Made by a program: the position numbers and the translations under genes. The notes below the pieces were generated by a model that was not told the origin of the DNA, did not search any database, and saw nothing but the letters and a program-made list of their open reading frames with translations. A stretch of 64,000 nucleotides of DNA from JBKEDC01 sp047974225 (lineage in GTDB: Bacteria; Bacteroidota; Bacteroidia; Bacteroidales; Prolixibacteraceae), in NCBI GenBank assembly GCA_047974225.1, contig JBKECD010000139.1, positions 4,802 through 68,801 on the forward strand. Reading direction: 5' to 3'. Positions 17,454 through 27,014 of this stretch are shown one piece after another (within the stretch, counting starts at the first letter, position 1; each line of letters opens with the position of its first letter).

Positions 17454-17483
17454 AAAAAGCGAAGCATTAGCTTCGCTTTTTTT
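17454..17483 (+). terminator. Terminator after purH
   Basis: Arms AAAAAGCGAAGC and GCTTCGCTTTTT with loop ATTA, then T residues, 70 bases after the purH stop. Confidence 0.88.
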
Positions 17484-17512
17484 GTGTATTAAATAATTAT
17501 GCATTACTTTTG
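17481..17512 (+). promoter_or_regulatory. Promoter of the mreB operon
   Basis: TTTG 17481-17484 and TACTTTTG 17505-17512, 20 bases apart, right after the purH terminator. The predicted leader before mreB is about 55 bases. Confidence 0.68.
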
Positions 17513-17574
17513 GAGCTGAATCCATCGGAATGGATTTCTATCATTAAAAATACGAACAATACACCACTCAAAAT

Positions 17575-18597
17575 ATGGGATTATTTTCATTCTTAACCCA
17601 AGAAATTGCAATCGACCTTGGAACGGCTAACACCGTAATCATTCAAGATGGTAAAATCGTGCTCGACGAACCATCGGTAGTTGCCATAGATAAAAAAACA
17701 GATAAACTTTGCGCTATTGGTCACCAAGCTCGCCAAATGGAAGGCAGAACGCCTCCCGGAATCGAGACTGTCCGTCCGCTTCGCGATGGCGTAATCGCTG
17801 ACTTCAATGCGGCAGAACAAATGATTCGTGGGATGATTAAAAAAATCAATCCCAAAGGGAGCTTCTTTAGCCCCGCCCTAAAAATTGTGGTGTGTATTCC
17901 TTCGGGCTCTACCGAAGTGGAAATTCGCGCGGTGCGCGACTCTAGCGAGCACGCAGGCGGACGTGAAGTGTATATGATTTACGAACCAATGGCGGCAGCC
18001 ATTGGCATTGGACTCGATGTGCAAGCCCCCGAAGGCACTATGATTGTTGACATCGGCGGTGGAACAACTGAGATTGCAGTGATTTCATTAGGCGGCATCG
18101 TAACCAACAAGTCCATCCGCATCGCAGGCGATGACTTGACTGCCGATATCGTCGAATATATGAGCCATCAGCACAATATCAAAGTGGGCGAACGCACTGC
18201 CGAGCAAATTAAAATCAATGTGGGGGCAGCACTTTCAAACCTTGAAGATGCGCCTACTCCTTTTATCGTGCAAGGACCTAACCGCATGACAGCACTGCCC
18301 GTAGAAGTACCTGTAACTCACCAAGAAATTTCACACTGTTTGGAAAAATCAATCCACAAGATTGAAAACGCTATTTTGAGCGCATTGGAGCAGACACCTC
18401 CTGAATTGTATTCCGACATTGTGAATCGCGGCATCTATTTGGCTGGCGGTGGTGCGCAATTGCGTGGTCTCGACCGTCGTTTGTCGGAAAAAATCAATAT
18501 TCCTTTCCACATTGCCGAAGACCCCTTACGTGCAGTAGTGAGAGGAACAGGTATCGCCCTGAAAAACATTGATAAATATCCATTCTTAATGCGCTAG
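17575..18597 (+). CDS. mreB: Rod shape-determining actin homolog MreB
   Basis: A 340-residue bacterial actin that forms membrane-bound filaments and guides sidewall peptidoglycan synthesis. The three nucleotide-binding signatures of the actin/Hsp70 fold are present: phosphate 1 IDLGTANTVI (about residues 13-22), phosphate 2 IVDIGGGTTEIAVI (about 158-171) and the adenosine motif YLAGGGAQLRGL (about 288-299). An amphipathic N-terminus (MGLFSFL) fits membrane attachment. Length is standard. First gene of the operon mreB-mreC-mreD-mrdA-rodA, with its own promoter 60 bases upstream. Confidence 0.98.
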   Translation: MGLFSFLTQEIAIDLGTANTVIIQDGKIVLDEPSVVAIDKKTDKLCAIGHQARQMEGRTPPGIETVRPLRDGVIADFNAAEQMIRGMIKKINPKGSFFSPALKIVVCIPSGSTEVEIRAVRDSSEHAGGREVYMIYEPMAAAIGIGLDVQAPEGTMIVDIGGGTTEIAVISLGGIVTNKSIRIAGDDLTADIVEYMSHQHNIKVGERTAEQIKINVGAALSNLEDAPTPFIVQGPNRMTALPVEVPVTHQEISHCLEKSIHKIENAILSALEQTPPELYSDIVNRGIYLAGGGAQLRGLDRRLSEKINIPFHIAEDPLRAVVRGTGIALKNIDKYPFLMR

Positions 18598-18615
18598 AAA
18601 AAAGAAAGACTTCCG

Positions 18616-19524
18616 ATGAAGAATTTATGGCGATTTCTTTCTCGTTTTTCAAACTTCTTTGTATTTCTGATATTTCAATTCATAGCCTTCTGGCTCATGA
18701 GCCGACATAACAATCTACAAAAAGTGAGCTTAGTGAGGGCAACTATCGAAGTGGTGGGAGCAACTCATCACCTGTCGAGCAATTGGCGCGATTACTTCTC
18801 GCTCAAAAAAACCAATGAAAGTCTAAACGCCGAAAACGCTCGGCTGCATGCTGAAATCGAACGGTATAAAAAGATTTATCACGACACCTATGCCCCCGAT
18901 TTAGCATCGGTGATGCAAGGAATTAGCGAAGCACAAAACGACAGTAGCACGACAGACAGCAATGGAGATTTCTCGGTATCGGCATTTAGTGACACCGCTC
19001 AATTTCAATTTATCCCTGCTCGTGTGGTCAATAATAGCTTTCGCCGATCCAATAATTTCATCACGATCAACAAGGGGAAGAACGATGGGGTAAAAGAGGA
19101 AATGGGCATCATTGGTCCCGATGGCGTGGTAGGCATCATCACCTCGGTGAGTGGAAACTATGCAATTGGACCTTCGCTGCTCAACAGCCGCTGGTCGGTT
19201 TCGACCAAAATCAAGCACTCGAAGTATTTTGGCACGCTGGCATGGGACGGCAAAGACCCTCAATATGCCCGATTGCACGAAATCCCTTTTCACGTCAATG
19301 TCCAATCGGGCGATACGCTCGTAACGAGCGGATATTCTGATGTATTTCCCGAAGGGATTCCGGTAGCTGTTGTCGATGAACTTAGCCATGAAAATGGTGC
19401 CAATTTCCTCAATATATCTGCACGACTACTGACGAATTTTCAGAACCTCACCTATGTAACTTTGGTTGCCAATAAAGATATCGAAGAAATAGAAATGCTC
19501 AACAATACGGCTCAATATGAATAA
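18616..19524 (+). CDS. mreC: Cell shape-determining protein MreC
   Basis: A 302-residue inner-membrane protein with one N-terminal membrane helix (FSNFFVFLIFQFIAFWLM, about residues 11-28), a coiled-coil stretch (about 62-85) and a periplasmic beta-barrel domain with the family patterns VNNSFRRSNNFITINKGKNDGV (about 137-158, as separate strands), GPDGVVGII and SGDTLVTSGYSDVFPEGIPV. MreC links MreB filaments to PBP2/RodA. It starts 18 bases after mreB and overlaps mreD by 8 bases, which indicates translational coupling. Confidence 0.95.
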   Translation: MKNLWRFLSRFSNFFVFLIFQFIAFWLMSRHNNLQKVSLVRATIEVVGATHHLSSNWRDYFSLKKTNESLNAENARLHAEIERYKKIYHDTYAPDLASVMQGISEAQNDSSTTDSNGDFSVSAFSDTAQFQFIPARVVNNSFRRSNNFITINKGKNDGVKEEMGIIGPDGVVGIITSVSGNYAIGPSLLNSRWSVSTKIKHSKYFGTLAWDGKDPQYARLHEIPFHVNVQSGDTLVTSGYSDVFPEGIPVAVVDELSHENGANFLNISARLLTNFQNLTYVTLVANKDIEEIEMLNNTAQYE

Positions 19525-20026
19525 CAATTTACTCCGAACGTTGGCACTCCCCTTGGTAATCGTCCTAGTGCAGACATTACTCCTCAGTCATATCCACATG
19601 ATCGGAATGACTGTGCCGTTCATCTATATCTACATCATCATGATGATGCCCTATCAGACATCACCACACCTACTGATGCTCACTGGTTTTTCTCTGGGAT
19701 TAGTCGTTGATTTATTTATGAACACACTCGGATTGAATGCCGCTGCCACCACATTTCTAGCCTTTGCCCGCCCCTCAATTATTCGTGTAATCTCGAAAAA
19801 AGATTATACCGAAATAAGCCCTAGCCCCAATGGCTTCGCTAATGGGTTTGCATGGTTTAGCTCCTATAGCTTTCTATGTTGTGCATTTCATGAGTTTTTT
19901 CTTTACTCCGTAGAAGCTTTCAGCTTTGCCAACTACGCACAGACAATCATCCGAATCATCAGCGGCACTCTTTTTAGCTCCGTGCTAATTATCCTCACTG
20001 AATACCTCACCCAAAAACAAAAATAG
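19517..20026 (+). CDS. mreD: Rod shape-determining membrane protein MreD
   Basis: A 169-residue polytopic membrane protein with about five hydrophobic segments; poorly conserved in sequence but recognised by place and profile. Motifs include a GLVVDLFMNTLGLNAA segment (about residues 64-79), which is typical of MreD. It overlaps mreC by 8 bases and is followed after one base by mrdA, so it is part of the elongation operon. Confidence 0.9.
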   Translation: MNNNLLRTLALPLVIVLVQTLLLSHIHMIGMTVPFIYIYIIMMMPYQTSPHLLMLTGFSLGLVVDLFMNTLGLNAAATTFLAFARPSIIRVISKKDYTEISPSPNGFANGFAWFSSYSFLCCAFHEFFLYSVEAFSFANYAQTIIRIISGTLFSSVLIILTEYLTQKQK

Positions 20027-20027
20027 C

Positions 20028-21857
20028 GTGCAAAACCAATTCCGTGCATATCTTGTTGGGGGCATTTTTGTTTCTATTGGGATTATCTTTTTATTCAAGT
20101 TATTTTCCCTACAAGTGCTCAACACAAACTACGAAGAACGAGCCATGCGCAATGCGCTCCGCACCGTGGTGAGCTATCCAGGTAGAGGCTTAATATACGA
20201 CAGAAACGGAAAATCATTGGTAGAAAATAAAGCAGCATACGACCTGCTCGTAACCCCTCGTGAAGTGGGAGAATTTGACACCATTCAGCTATGCGATATT
20301 CTCGGCATCGAAAAAGAAATACTTATCAAAGAACTTGCAAAAGCCAAGAAATACAGCCGCTATCGTCCTTCGATTATCGCCAAACAATTTTCACCTCAAG
20401 CAAATGCTCGCTTGCAGGAAAAACTATACAAATATCCGGGATTCTATGTACAATCACGCACCATCCGATTGTATCCAAAGCCCATTGCAGCTCACCTTTT
20501 GGGATATGTCGGCGAAATCAACAAAGAACAAATCGAACAAGATAAATACTACAGTCTCGGCGACTACATCGGGATTACTGGCGTGGAGCGTGCCTATGAA
20601 AAAGAACTACGTGGACAGAAAGGAGCGTCATACTACCTCGTTGATGTACACAATCGAGTGAAAGGCTCCTATAATGATGGTGCAAATGACACGGCAGCAG
20701 TGCTCGGCAATAGCCTTACGCTCACCATCGACCGTGATTTGCAAGAATATGCCGAAAAACTTATGCGCAATAAAAAAGGAGCGGTGGTAGCTATCGAGCC
20801 TAGCACAGGCGAAATTCTCGCCTTCTATTCAGGTCCGAGCTACAACCCCAACCGACTTGTGGGACGCGAGCGCGGAAACAACTACATGGAGCTACTCAAC
20901 GACTCGCTAAAACCGCTCACCAATCGAGCCATCTCGGCCGCCTATTCTCCCGGTTCAACTTTCAAAGTGCTCAACGGACTTATCGCCCTGCAAGAAGGAG
21001 TGATTACACCTCATACCTCATTCCCTTGCAACGGAACGGCTTCCAAACCGATGCGCTGCACCCACTACCACAATTCACTTGTGCAAATTGATGAGGCAAT
21101 CATCGAATCGTGCAACCCCTTTTTCTTCCAAGCCTTTCGAGCTTCAATGGGGCTCAAGAAAACGACCGAAGAAAGTTATGAAATATGGAGAAACTATACC
21201 CGCGAATTTGGCTTAGGTGAGGCTTTGGGCAATGAGTTTTACGGACAATCAAACGGCAATATCCCCACCGCTGATTTTTTCAATCGCATCTATGGAAAAG
21301 GCAGCTGGAATGCCTACACCATTCGCTCGCTTGCCATCGGGCAAGGCGAGGTAATTCTCACCCCCATTCAAATGGCAAACTATGTTGCCACCATTGCCAA
21401 TCGGGGATATTACATCGAGCCGCACCTCGCCAAGCAAATCAGCAAGCAGCATAATGTGCTTGAAAACTTAGTCTTCGACAAGCATCAGACCTCAATCGAG
21501 CCAAAGTATTTCGACCTCGTGGCTAAAGACATGAAAACGATGGTGAACCATTCTTCGGGAAGATACCGAATACAAGTGGACAGCCTTGATATCTGCGGAA
21601 AAACAGGTACTATTCAAAATGCATCGGGAGGCTCCGACCACTCGTCATTCATCGGTTTTGCACCGCTCGACAATCCACAGATTGCCATCGCTGTCTTTGT
21701 CGAAAACGGGGTATGGGGCTCGCGCTATGCAGCTCCGATCGCTTCACTTATCATGGAGAAATACATCCGTGGCAACATTGCCTCCGAACGACGCCGAGCC
21801 GATGAAATAAAAATATCAAACACCAACTTACTAGGCATACACAACGATGAGATCTAG
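20028..21857 (+). CDS. mrdA: Penicillin-binding protein 2 (elongasome transpeptidase)
   Basis: A 609-residue class B penicillin-binding protein: one N-terminal membrane helix (about residues 10-28), a dimerisation/pedestal domain (from RGLIYDRNGKSLVEN, about 52-66), and a transpeptidase domain with the active-site motifs SPGSTFK (nucleophile Ser about 310), SCN (about 364) and KTGT (about 525). It cross-links peptidoglycan during sidewall growth with RodA. Translation starts at a GTG (20028), one base after the mreD stop; the residues from this start (VQNQFRAYLVGGIFVS) lead directly into the membrane helix. The 3' end overlaps rodA by 11 bases. Confidence 0.95.
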   Translation: MQNQFRAYLVGGIFVSIGIIFLFKLFSLQVLNTNYEERAMRNALRTVVSYPGRGLIYDRNGKSLVENKAAYDLLVTPREVGEFDTIQLCDILGIEKEILIKELAKAKKYSRYRPSIIAKQFSPQANARLQEKLYKYPGFYVQSRTIRLYPKPIAAHLLGYVGEINKEQIEQDKYYSLGDYIGITGVERAYEKELRGQKGASYYLVDVHNRVKGSYNDGANDTAAVLGNSLTLTIDRDLQEYAEKLMRNKKGAVVAIEPSTGEILAFYSGPSYNPNRLVGRERGNNYMELLNDSLKPLTNRAISAAYSPGSTFKVLNGLIALQEGVITPHTSFPCNGTASKPMRCTHYHNSLVQIDEAIIESCNPFFFQAFRASMGLKKTTEESYEIWRNYTREFGLGEALGNEFYGQSNGNIPTADFFNRIYGKGSWNAYTIRSLAIGQGEVILTPIQMANYVATIANRGYYIEPHLAKQISKQHNVLENLVFDKHQTSIEPKYFDLVAKDMKTMVNHSSGRYRIQVDSLDICGKTGTIQNASGGSDHSSFIGFAPLDNPQIAIAVFVENGVWGSRYAAPIASLIMEKYIRGNIASERRRADEIKISNTNLLGIHNDEI

Positions 21858-23274
21858 AACTAACATATGGTCAAATATCGACTGGGTAACAATCCTACTC
21901 TATCTTCTTTTGTGCACACTTGGCTGGGTGAATATTTATTCAGCTGTCTATAATGAGGAGCACACGAGCATATTCGACATCTCCCAACGCTATGGCAAGC
22001 AGATCATTTGGATCGGTGCCGCCTGCCTTGTTGCTGTTACGATTATTCTCATCGACAGTAAATTCTTCATCAGCTTTGCTTTTCCTTTTTATGGGCTGAC
22101 GCTCTTTCTACTACTCTTTGTGCTGCTTTTTGGAACTGAGGTGAATGGCGCTAAGTCTTGGTTTCAGATTGGAGAATTTGCATTTCAGCCCTCCGAGCTC
22201 ACCAAGACCACCACAGCACTTGCTCTGGCAAGCTTTCTGAGCTCATACGACTACAAGCCCAGTATCAGTTCGCTAGCCATCATCGCCCTAATCATTGGCA
22301 CGCCTATTCTATTCATCTTATTGCAAAATGACACGGGCTCTGCCCTTGTGTTCTTTGTGTTCATCTTGGTGCTTTATCGCGAAGGACTGCCTGGCATCTT
22401 CCTATTCCTCGGATTTGTCGCGGCGATTACCTTTATTATCTCGCTGCTTTTTTCTCCCATCATTACGATTTTGAGCATCAGTTGCTGCTGCGTGCTGTCG
22501 TTTGGATTCATCAGCTCCAATTGGAAAGACACCTTCAAAATGCTACTGATGTGTGTGATTATTTTTGCTCTTACGTGGCTGGCTGACGCTATTCTAAACC
22601 TTCAGTTAAGCGACGGATTCATGGCTAGCTGCTCATTTGCCTTCTTCTTTTTGGTGTGTATCGTCTATGCCTTTATCCACAAAGCGAAGAAAAACATCCG
22701 TTGGCTGCTGCTCATTTATTTCGGATTAGTGGGCATGAGCTTCTCGGTAGATTATGTGTTTGAAAGCGTTTTAGAACCACACCAACGGGTGCGCATCGAG
22801 GAACTGCTCGGCATGAGCTCCGACCCTCTTGGGGCGGGCTACAATGTCAATCAGTCGAAAATTGCTATTGGATCAGGTGGATTGTCGGGCAAAGGATTCC
22901 TGCAAGGCACACAAACAAAGTTCAACTTTGTGCCCGAGCAAAGCACCGATTTTATTTTCTGCACCGTGGGCGAAGAATGGGGATTCTTGGGGACGTCCAT
23001 CGTGATTATTCTCTTCATCGCCTTGCTACTACGCTTGATATTTCTAGCCGAGAGGCAGCGTTCAAGTTTCAGTCGCATCTATGGATACAGCGTGGCATGC
23101 ATCATCTTTTTCCACATGGCGATAAATATTGCCATGACTATCGGACTAGCGCCTGTTATCGGTATTCCCCTACCCTTCTTTAGCTATGGAGGCTCATCAT
23201 TATGGTCGTTCACCATCATGCTATTCATCTTCGTCCGACTAGATGCTAGCCGAAGCGAAAAATTGTCGAATTAA
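21847..23274 (+). CDS. rodA: Peptidoglycan glycosyltransferase RodA (SEDS family)
   Basis: A 475-residue polytopic membrane protein of the SEDS family, which polymerises lipid II into glycan strands together with PBP2. Hydrophobic segments run through the protein. Family signatures are the EVNGAKSWFQIGEFAFQPSE stretch (about residues 97-116), QNDTGSALVF (about 161-170), a PEQSTDFIFCTVGEEWGF loop (about 361-378) and GIPLPFFSYGGSS (about 438-450). It is last in the elongation operon. Its stop shares the palindrome TTAA with the stop of the convergent gene on the other strand. Confidence 0.96.
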   Translation: MRSRTNIWSNIDWVTILLYLLLCTLGWVNIYSAVYNEEHTSIFDISQRYGKQIIWIGAACLVAVTIILIDSKFFISFAFPFYGLTLFLLLFVLLFGTEVNGAKSWFQIGEFAFQPSELTKTTTALALASFLSSYDYKPSISSLAIIALIIGTPILFILLQNDTGSALVFFVFILVLYREGLPGIFLFLGFVAAITFIISLLFSPIITILSISCCCVLSFGFISSNWKDTFKMLLMCVIIFALTWLADAILNLQLSDGFMASCSFAFFFLVCIVYAFIHKAKKNIRWLLLIYFGLVGMSFSVDYVFESVLEPHQRVRIEELLGMSSDPLGAGYNVNQSKIAIGSGGLSGKGFLQGTQTKFNFVPEQSTDFIFCTVGEEWGFLGTSIVIILFIALLLRLIFLAERQRSSFSRIYGYSVACIIFFHMAINIAMTIGLAPVIGIPLPFFSYGGSSLWSFTIMLFIFVRLDASRSEKLSN

Positions 23275-23654
23275 GCTCCTAGCACGCGGCGAAGCTGCTC
23301 TATTTGCACCATCCACAAATCACGTTGCGAGTCTTCTTCGCCCGGATCAACATAGTCGGTGATGATGAGCGACACGTCATTGGTCAGCTCGAGGCTGCTG
23401 ACTGCAAACTCGAAGCGATAATCCGCCTCATCGCTTTCGAGCCATCGAAAAGCCACATTTTCATTCTTATTGCGATAAAGTAATTCGGCTTCTTGGGCAT
23501 GCCCATCCCACACAAAAGTGAAATGCTCGCCATCTACTTGCACATCATCGGCAAACCATTCTGCCAAGCCTGAAGCGGTGCTCAGCCGCTTAAATAGTAC
23601 ATTGATGGAGCAATTCAAGGCATACTCCATCGTGATTTTACTCAATTCTTGCAT
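23271..23654 (-). CDS. START-like / AHSA1-type domain protein
   Basis: About 127 residues when started at MQELSKITMEYALN (Met at 23654); an upstream Met at 23699 and a downstream one at 23630 are alternatives. The pattern YALNCSINVLFKRLSTASGL then AEWFADDVQVDG and VAFRWLE resembles the START-like or AHSA1 fold, a single hydrophobic-cavity domain; in Bacteroidales such a protein is often found next to core genes. No catalytic residues can be named. The gene is convergent with rodA and shares the four bases TTAA as stop codons. Ligand and role unknown. Confidence 0.75.
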   Translation of the reverse strand: MQELSKITMEYALNCSINVLFKRLSTASGLAEWFADDVQVDGEHFTFVWDGHAQEAELLYRNKNENVAFRWLESDEADYRFEFAVSSLELTNDVSLIITDYVDPGEEDSQRDLWMVQIEQLRRVLGA

Positions 23655-23821
23655 ATTCTTGTTATTAAAATGTCCGCCAATATACTTAAAATCATGCACA
23701 TTAAAACATTTTAAGGCAACTAATATGCTAAAAAAATCAACAGTAGCTCAAATCCCCCGTGAAATAAAGGGTTCTAAATTTCTTTTTTCGGAGTTCCTCG
23801 AACTAAGCGTCAAAGAAAAAT

Positions 23822-25291
23822 TCAAAAGAAACGACGAAGCTCTTTAAATTCCAACTTATAGACCACTGCCAAAAACAAAACGAACAAAATAGCATTAAAC
23901 ACATAACTCCATGCTAAAGCGTCGAACTGCACCAAATTAGAAAGCGTAAAAATCACTAGACAAAGCACGAAATAAAAGCCAATACGCTTAACCGGATAAT
24001 CAATTGGGAAGTATTTTTGTCCCACCACATACGAAAGAACCATCATCAGCGCATAAGAAATCAGCACGGCATAGGCAGAAGCCATATAGCCATGACGAGG
24101 AATGAAAATCACATTGACCAGCAAAGTAATGGCAGCTCCAGCGAGCGCAAAATAAGCTCCAAAACGAGTCTTATCGGTGAGCTTATACCAAAGCGAAAGC
24201 GTGTAGTAGATGCCTAAAAAGAGATTCGCCATGAGGATTATCGGCACGATTTTCAAACCACTATAATAGGCTTCATTGATAATGTGCAGCGACTTGAAAG
24301 CTTCAAGAAAGAGTGATACCGCAAGAAAAATCACAAACCCAAAGATGGAAAAATATTTCAAAATGAGCGCATAGCCCCGCTTATTGTCATCGTTTTTGGC
24401 TTGCGAAAAAAAGAAAGGCTCAAAGGCATAGCGGAAAGCTTGGATAAACATGTTCATGATGACCGCCAGCTTATAGTTTGCCCCATAGATTCCGAGCTGA
24501 GCCATCGGGCTTTCGCCCTCGGGAATGAGCACTGGAAGCAATATTTTATCAATATTCTGATTGACCATGCCCGCCACCCCCACAATCAAAATTGGAAATG
24601 AATACCAAAGCATCTCACGGAGCAAGCTCCGCTGAAAGCGAAAGCTAATCTTCATGTCGGGAATGAGCATCAAAAACACTAGCGCACTCGCCACCAGATT
24701 AGAAATAAATACATAGCCCACCCCCATATCAGCTCGATAGACATGACGCACAATGCTCTCGGGATTCGACTCCAAGAGGTAGGGGCAAATGCTCAAAAAG
24801 AAAATATTCAGAAAGATATTAACAAAGATACTCACCACTTTGAGGGTGGCAAACTTGATAGGTCGCCCCTCAATGCGAAGCTTCGCAAAAGGGATGCTCG
24901 TGAAAGCATCAAGTGCCATGATGAGAGCAATCCATCGGATGTATTCGGGGAATTCGGCATAGCCCAACCAAGTGGCAATATTTCCAGAAAAAGGCAACAC
25001 CAGCAATAAAAACGCCAATGAAGTGCTTAGCAAACTCACCAACGAAGTGGAATAGACCAGCTCTTTATCTTTCGCTTGCGAAGCATAGCGGAAGTAGCCT
25101 GTCTCCATGCCATAGGTGAGAACGACCAAGACAAACGCCATGTAGGAGAATAAATTCGTAACCACGCCATATTCGCTCGGCAAAAATAAATGCGAATAAT
25201 AAGGCACCAACCACCAGTTGAGAAAACGCCCTACAATGCTGCTCACTCCATAGATCGCAGTGTCGCTTGCTAATTTTTTAAATTGACTCAA
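23822..25291 (-). CDS. Polysaccharide flippase (Wzx/MATE-like, oligosaccharide export)
   Basis: A 489-residue protein with about 12-14 hydrophobic segments. The opening (ASDTAIYGVSSIVGRFLNWW) and the PSEYGVVTNLFSY motif are typical of Wzx/RfbX-type polysaccharide transporters of the MOP superfamily, which flip lipid-linked sugar chains across the inner membrane. It stands alone, without a capsule cluster, as is common for one such paralog near core genes in Bacteroidales; the cargo is therefore unknown. A minus-strand -7 box (CAAAGATA at 25309-25316) lies just upstream, giving a very short leader. Confidence 0.88.
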   Translation of the reverse strand: MSQFKKLASDTAIYGVSSIVGRFLNWWLVPYYSHLFLPSEYGVVTNLFSYMAFVLVVLTYGMETGYFRYASQAKDKELVYSTSLVSLLSTSLAFLLLVLPFSGNIATWLGYAEFPEYIRWIALIMALDAFTSIPFAKLRIEGRPIKFATLKVVSIFVNIFLNIFFLSICPYLLESNPESIVRHVYRADMGVGYVFISNLVASALVFLMLIPDMKISFRFQRSLLREMLWYSFPILIVGVAGMVNQNIDKILLPVLIPEGESPMAQLGIYGANYKLAVIMNMFIQAFRYAFEPFFFSQAKNDDNKRGYALILKYFSIFGFVIFLAVSLFLEAFKSLHIINEAYYSGLKIVPIILMANLFLGIYYTLSLWYKLTDKTRFGAYFALAGAAITLLVNVIFIPRHGYMASAYAVLISYALMMVLSYVVGQKYFPIDYPVKRIGFYFVLCLVIFTLSNLVQFDALAWSYVFNAILFVLFLAVVYKLEFKELRRFF

Positions 25292-25308
25292 AACGAAGAT
25301 TTTTTTTG

Positions 25309-25511
25309 CAAAGATACAAAAGAGTTATGAGTTATGAATTGTCAGTTGCTCGACAGTGCTCAAATAACTGGTCAGATTAATCGCACAGCCAACTCATAAT
25401 TCATAACTCATAACTCATAACTCCCAATAATTGCTTATCTTTGCCCCGCCTTGCAATACAGCAACCCCACTTAGGTACTTAGAGTACTTAAGCACTTAGG
25501 TACTTTATAAA
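25309..25511. repeat. Divergent intergenic region with inverted GAGTTAT repeats
   Basis: Between the flippase (minus) and the LptF/G gene (plus). GAGTTAT units at 25322-25335 face inverted AACTCAT-type units at 25391-25423, so a long imperfect hairpin is possible. The tail beside the second array reads GTGCAGCC-like, as in the arrays at 46.4 and 50.0 kb. A plus-strand -7 box TATCTTTG lies at 25436-25443. An 8-base ACTTAGGT-type repeat (four or so units) at 25469-25505 precedes the start codon. Confidence 0.75.
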
Positions 25512-27014
25512 ATGAAAAAACTTCATCTATATATCATTCGCAGCTTTGTCGGTCCATTCATCATGACCTTCTTCATTTGTGTTTTTGTGCTGCTAATGCA
25601 ATTCCTTTGGAACTATATCGACGACATGGTGGGCAAAGGATTAGAGTGGAACGTGCTCGCCGAGCTGATGTTTTATGCCGCTGTGGGATTGACCCCCATG
25701 GCATTTCCACTTGCCATGCTGCTTGCATCGATCATGACCTTTGGCAATCTAGGCGAAAACTATGAGCTGGTGGCAATGAAAGCTTCGGGCATCTCGCTGC
25801 TTCGCATCATGAAGCCCCTCATTTTTGTGGCAATAGGCATGACAGCCTTTGCATTCTATTGCTCCAACAATATCCTGCCCCAGACCAATCTCAAGTTCAA
25901 CGCCATCATGCGAAGCATCAAAAAACAGAAACCCGAAATGGCGGTTACCGAAGGCGTGTTTTCCAACGAGATTGACGGCTATAGCATCAAGGTGGAGAGC
26001 AAAAACAGAGAAACAGGCATGATGTATAAGCTGCTCATCTATGACCACACCGACAATCAAGGCAACGTGTCGGTTACACTTGCCGACTCAGGCAAGATGA
26101 ATATTTCAGCCGACAAAAAAAATATGGTGATGACCCTCTATGCTGGCGAAAGCTGCACGGAGGAAGATTATCAAGAAAATAAACGCTTAAAGCGCTATAA
26201 ATTTCGACGCTCCTATTTTCAGAAGCAGGTCATGCATGTGCCTATTTCAGGTTTTAGCTTCGAGGAAACCAATAGCGACAATTTTCGCAACTCATTTCGC
26301 ATGCAAAACATCACGCAGCTGACCTATTTCGAAGACTCGTTGCAAAATGAATATGCCGATAAAGTCCGTCGATTTTCGCTAAATCTACGCTTCAATCACA
26401 CGCTCAACGAAGGCGTTCGCATTTTGGGCAACAAGCTCGACACCACAGCTGTGCAGGAGGAATATCGCCCCTTGGCGATGGACAGCGTGATGAACATGGA
26501 CACCCTCTATGCTCAGATTGCCCCCGGCAAGCATCAAGATGTCATCAATAGCGCTCTGCGCGATGCCAAGCGAAACAAGCAGGTGATCAACCAAAACATG
26601 ATGGAAATTTGGAGCTTTAAGAAAAACATGAATAGATATGGCATGGAAATACACCGCAAATTCACATGGTCGGTGGCCTGCTTAATTTTCTTTTTCATCG
26701 GAGCTCCCCTCGGAGCGATCATCAGAAAAGGAGGGCTGGGACTTCCCACCGTCATATCCATCTTGCTCTTTATTGCCTACTACATTGTTTCGATTTCAGG
26801 CGAAAAGTTCGCTCGCGAAGATGTGTGGAGCAACGAAAGCGGCATGTGGTTTGGCACACTTATCTTCCTACCATTCGGCATCTTCCTCACCATTAAGGCA
26901 GTGGGCGATTCCGAAATATTTAGTACTGAAACCCAAATTGACAAGCTCAAAAAAGGATGGGCAAAAATTACAAACTACATAAAATCAAATAAAAATGACT
27001 CCATACCAGCTTAA
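25512..27014 (+). CDS. LptF/LptG family permease (lipopolysaccharide export)
   Basis: A 500-residue member of the YjgP/YjgQ family, the membrane part of the LptB2FG transporter that extracts lipopolysaccharide from the inner membrane. Three N-terminal membrane helices (from IIRSFVGPFIMTFFICVFVL), the LTPMAFPLAMLLASIMTFG motif (about residues 60-78) and ENYELVAMKASGISLLRIM (about 80-98) are diagnostic. A large periplasmic domain follows (about 125-390), then three C-terminal helices with FFIGAPLGAIIRKGGLG. Bacteroidota members often have an enlarged periplasmic part, which fits this length. Whether it is LptF or LptG cannot be decided. It overlaps ribBA by 20 bases. Confidence 0.92.
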   Translation: MKKLHLYIIRSFVGPFIMTFFICVFVLLMQFLWNYIDDMVGKGLEWNVLAELMFYAAVGLTPMAFPLAMLLASIMTFGNLGENYELVAMKASGISLLRIMKPLIFVAIGMTAFAFYCSNNILPQTNLKFNAIMRSIKKQKPEMAVTEGVFSNEIDGYSIKVESKNRETGMMYKLLIYDHTDNQGNVSVTLADSGKMNISADKKNMVMTLYAGESCTEEDYQENKRLKRYKFRRSYFQKQVMHVPISGFSFEETNSDNFRNSFRMQNITQLTYFEDSLQNEYADKVRRFSLNLRFNHTLNEGVRILGNKLDTTAVQEEYRPLAMDSVMNMDTLYAQIAPGKHQDVINSALRDAKRNKQVINQNMMEIWSFKKNMNRYGMEIHRKFTWSVACLIFFFIGAPLGAIIRKGGLGLPTVISILLFIAYYIVSISGEKFAREDVWSNESGMWFGTLIFLPFGIFLTIKAVGDSEIFSTETQIDKLKKGWAKITNYIKSNKNDSIPA

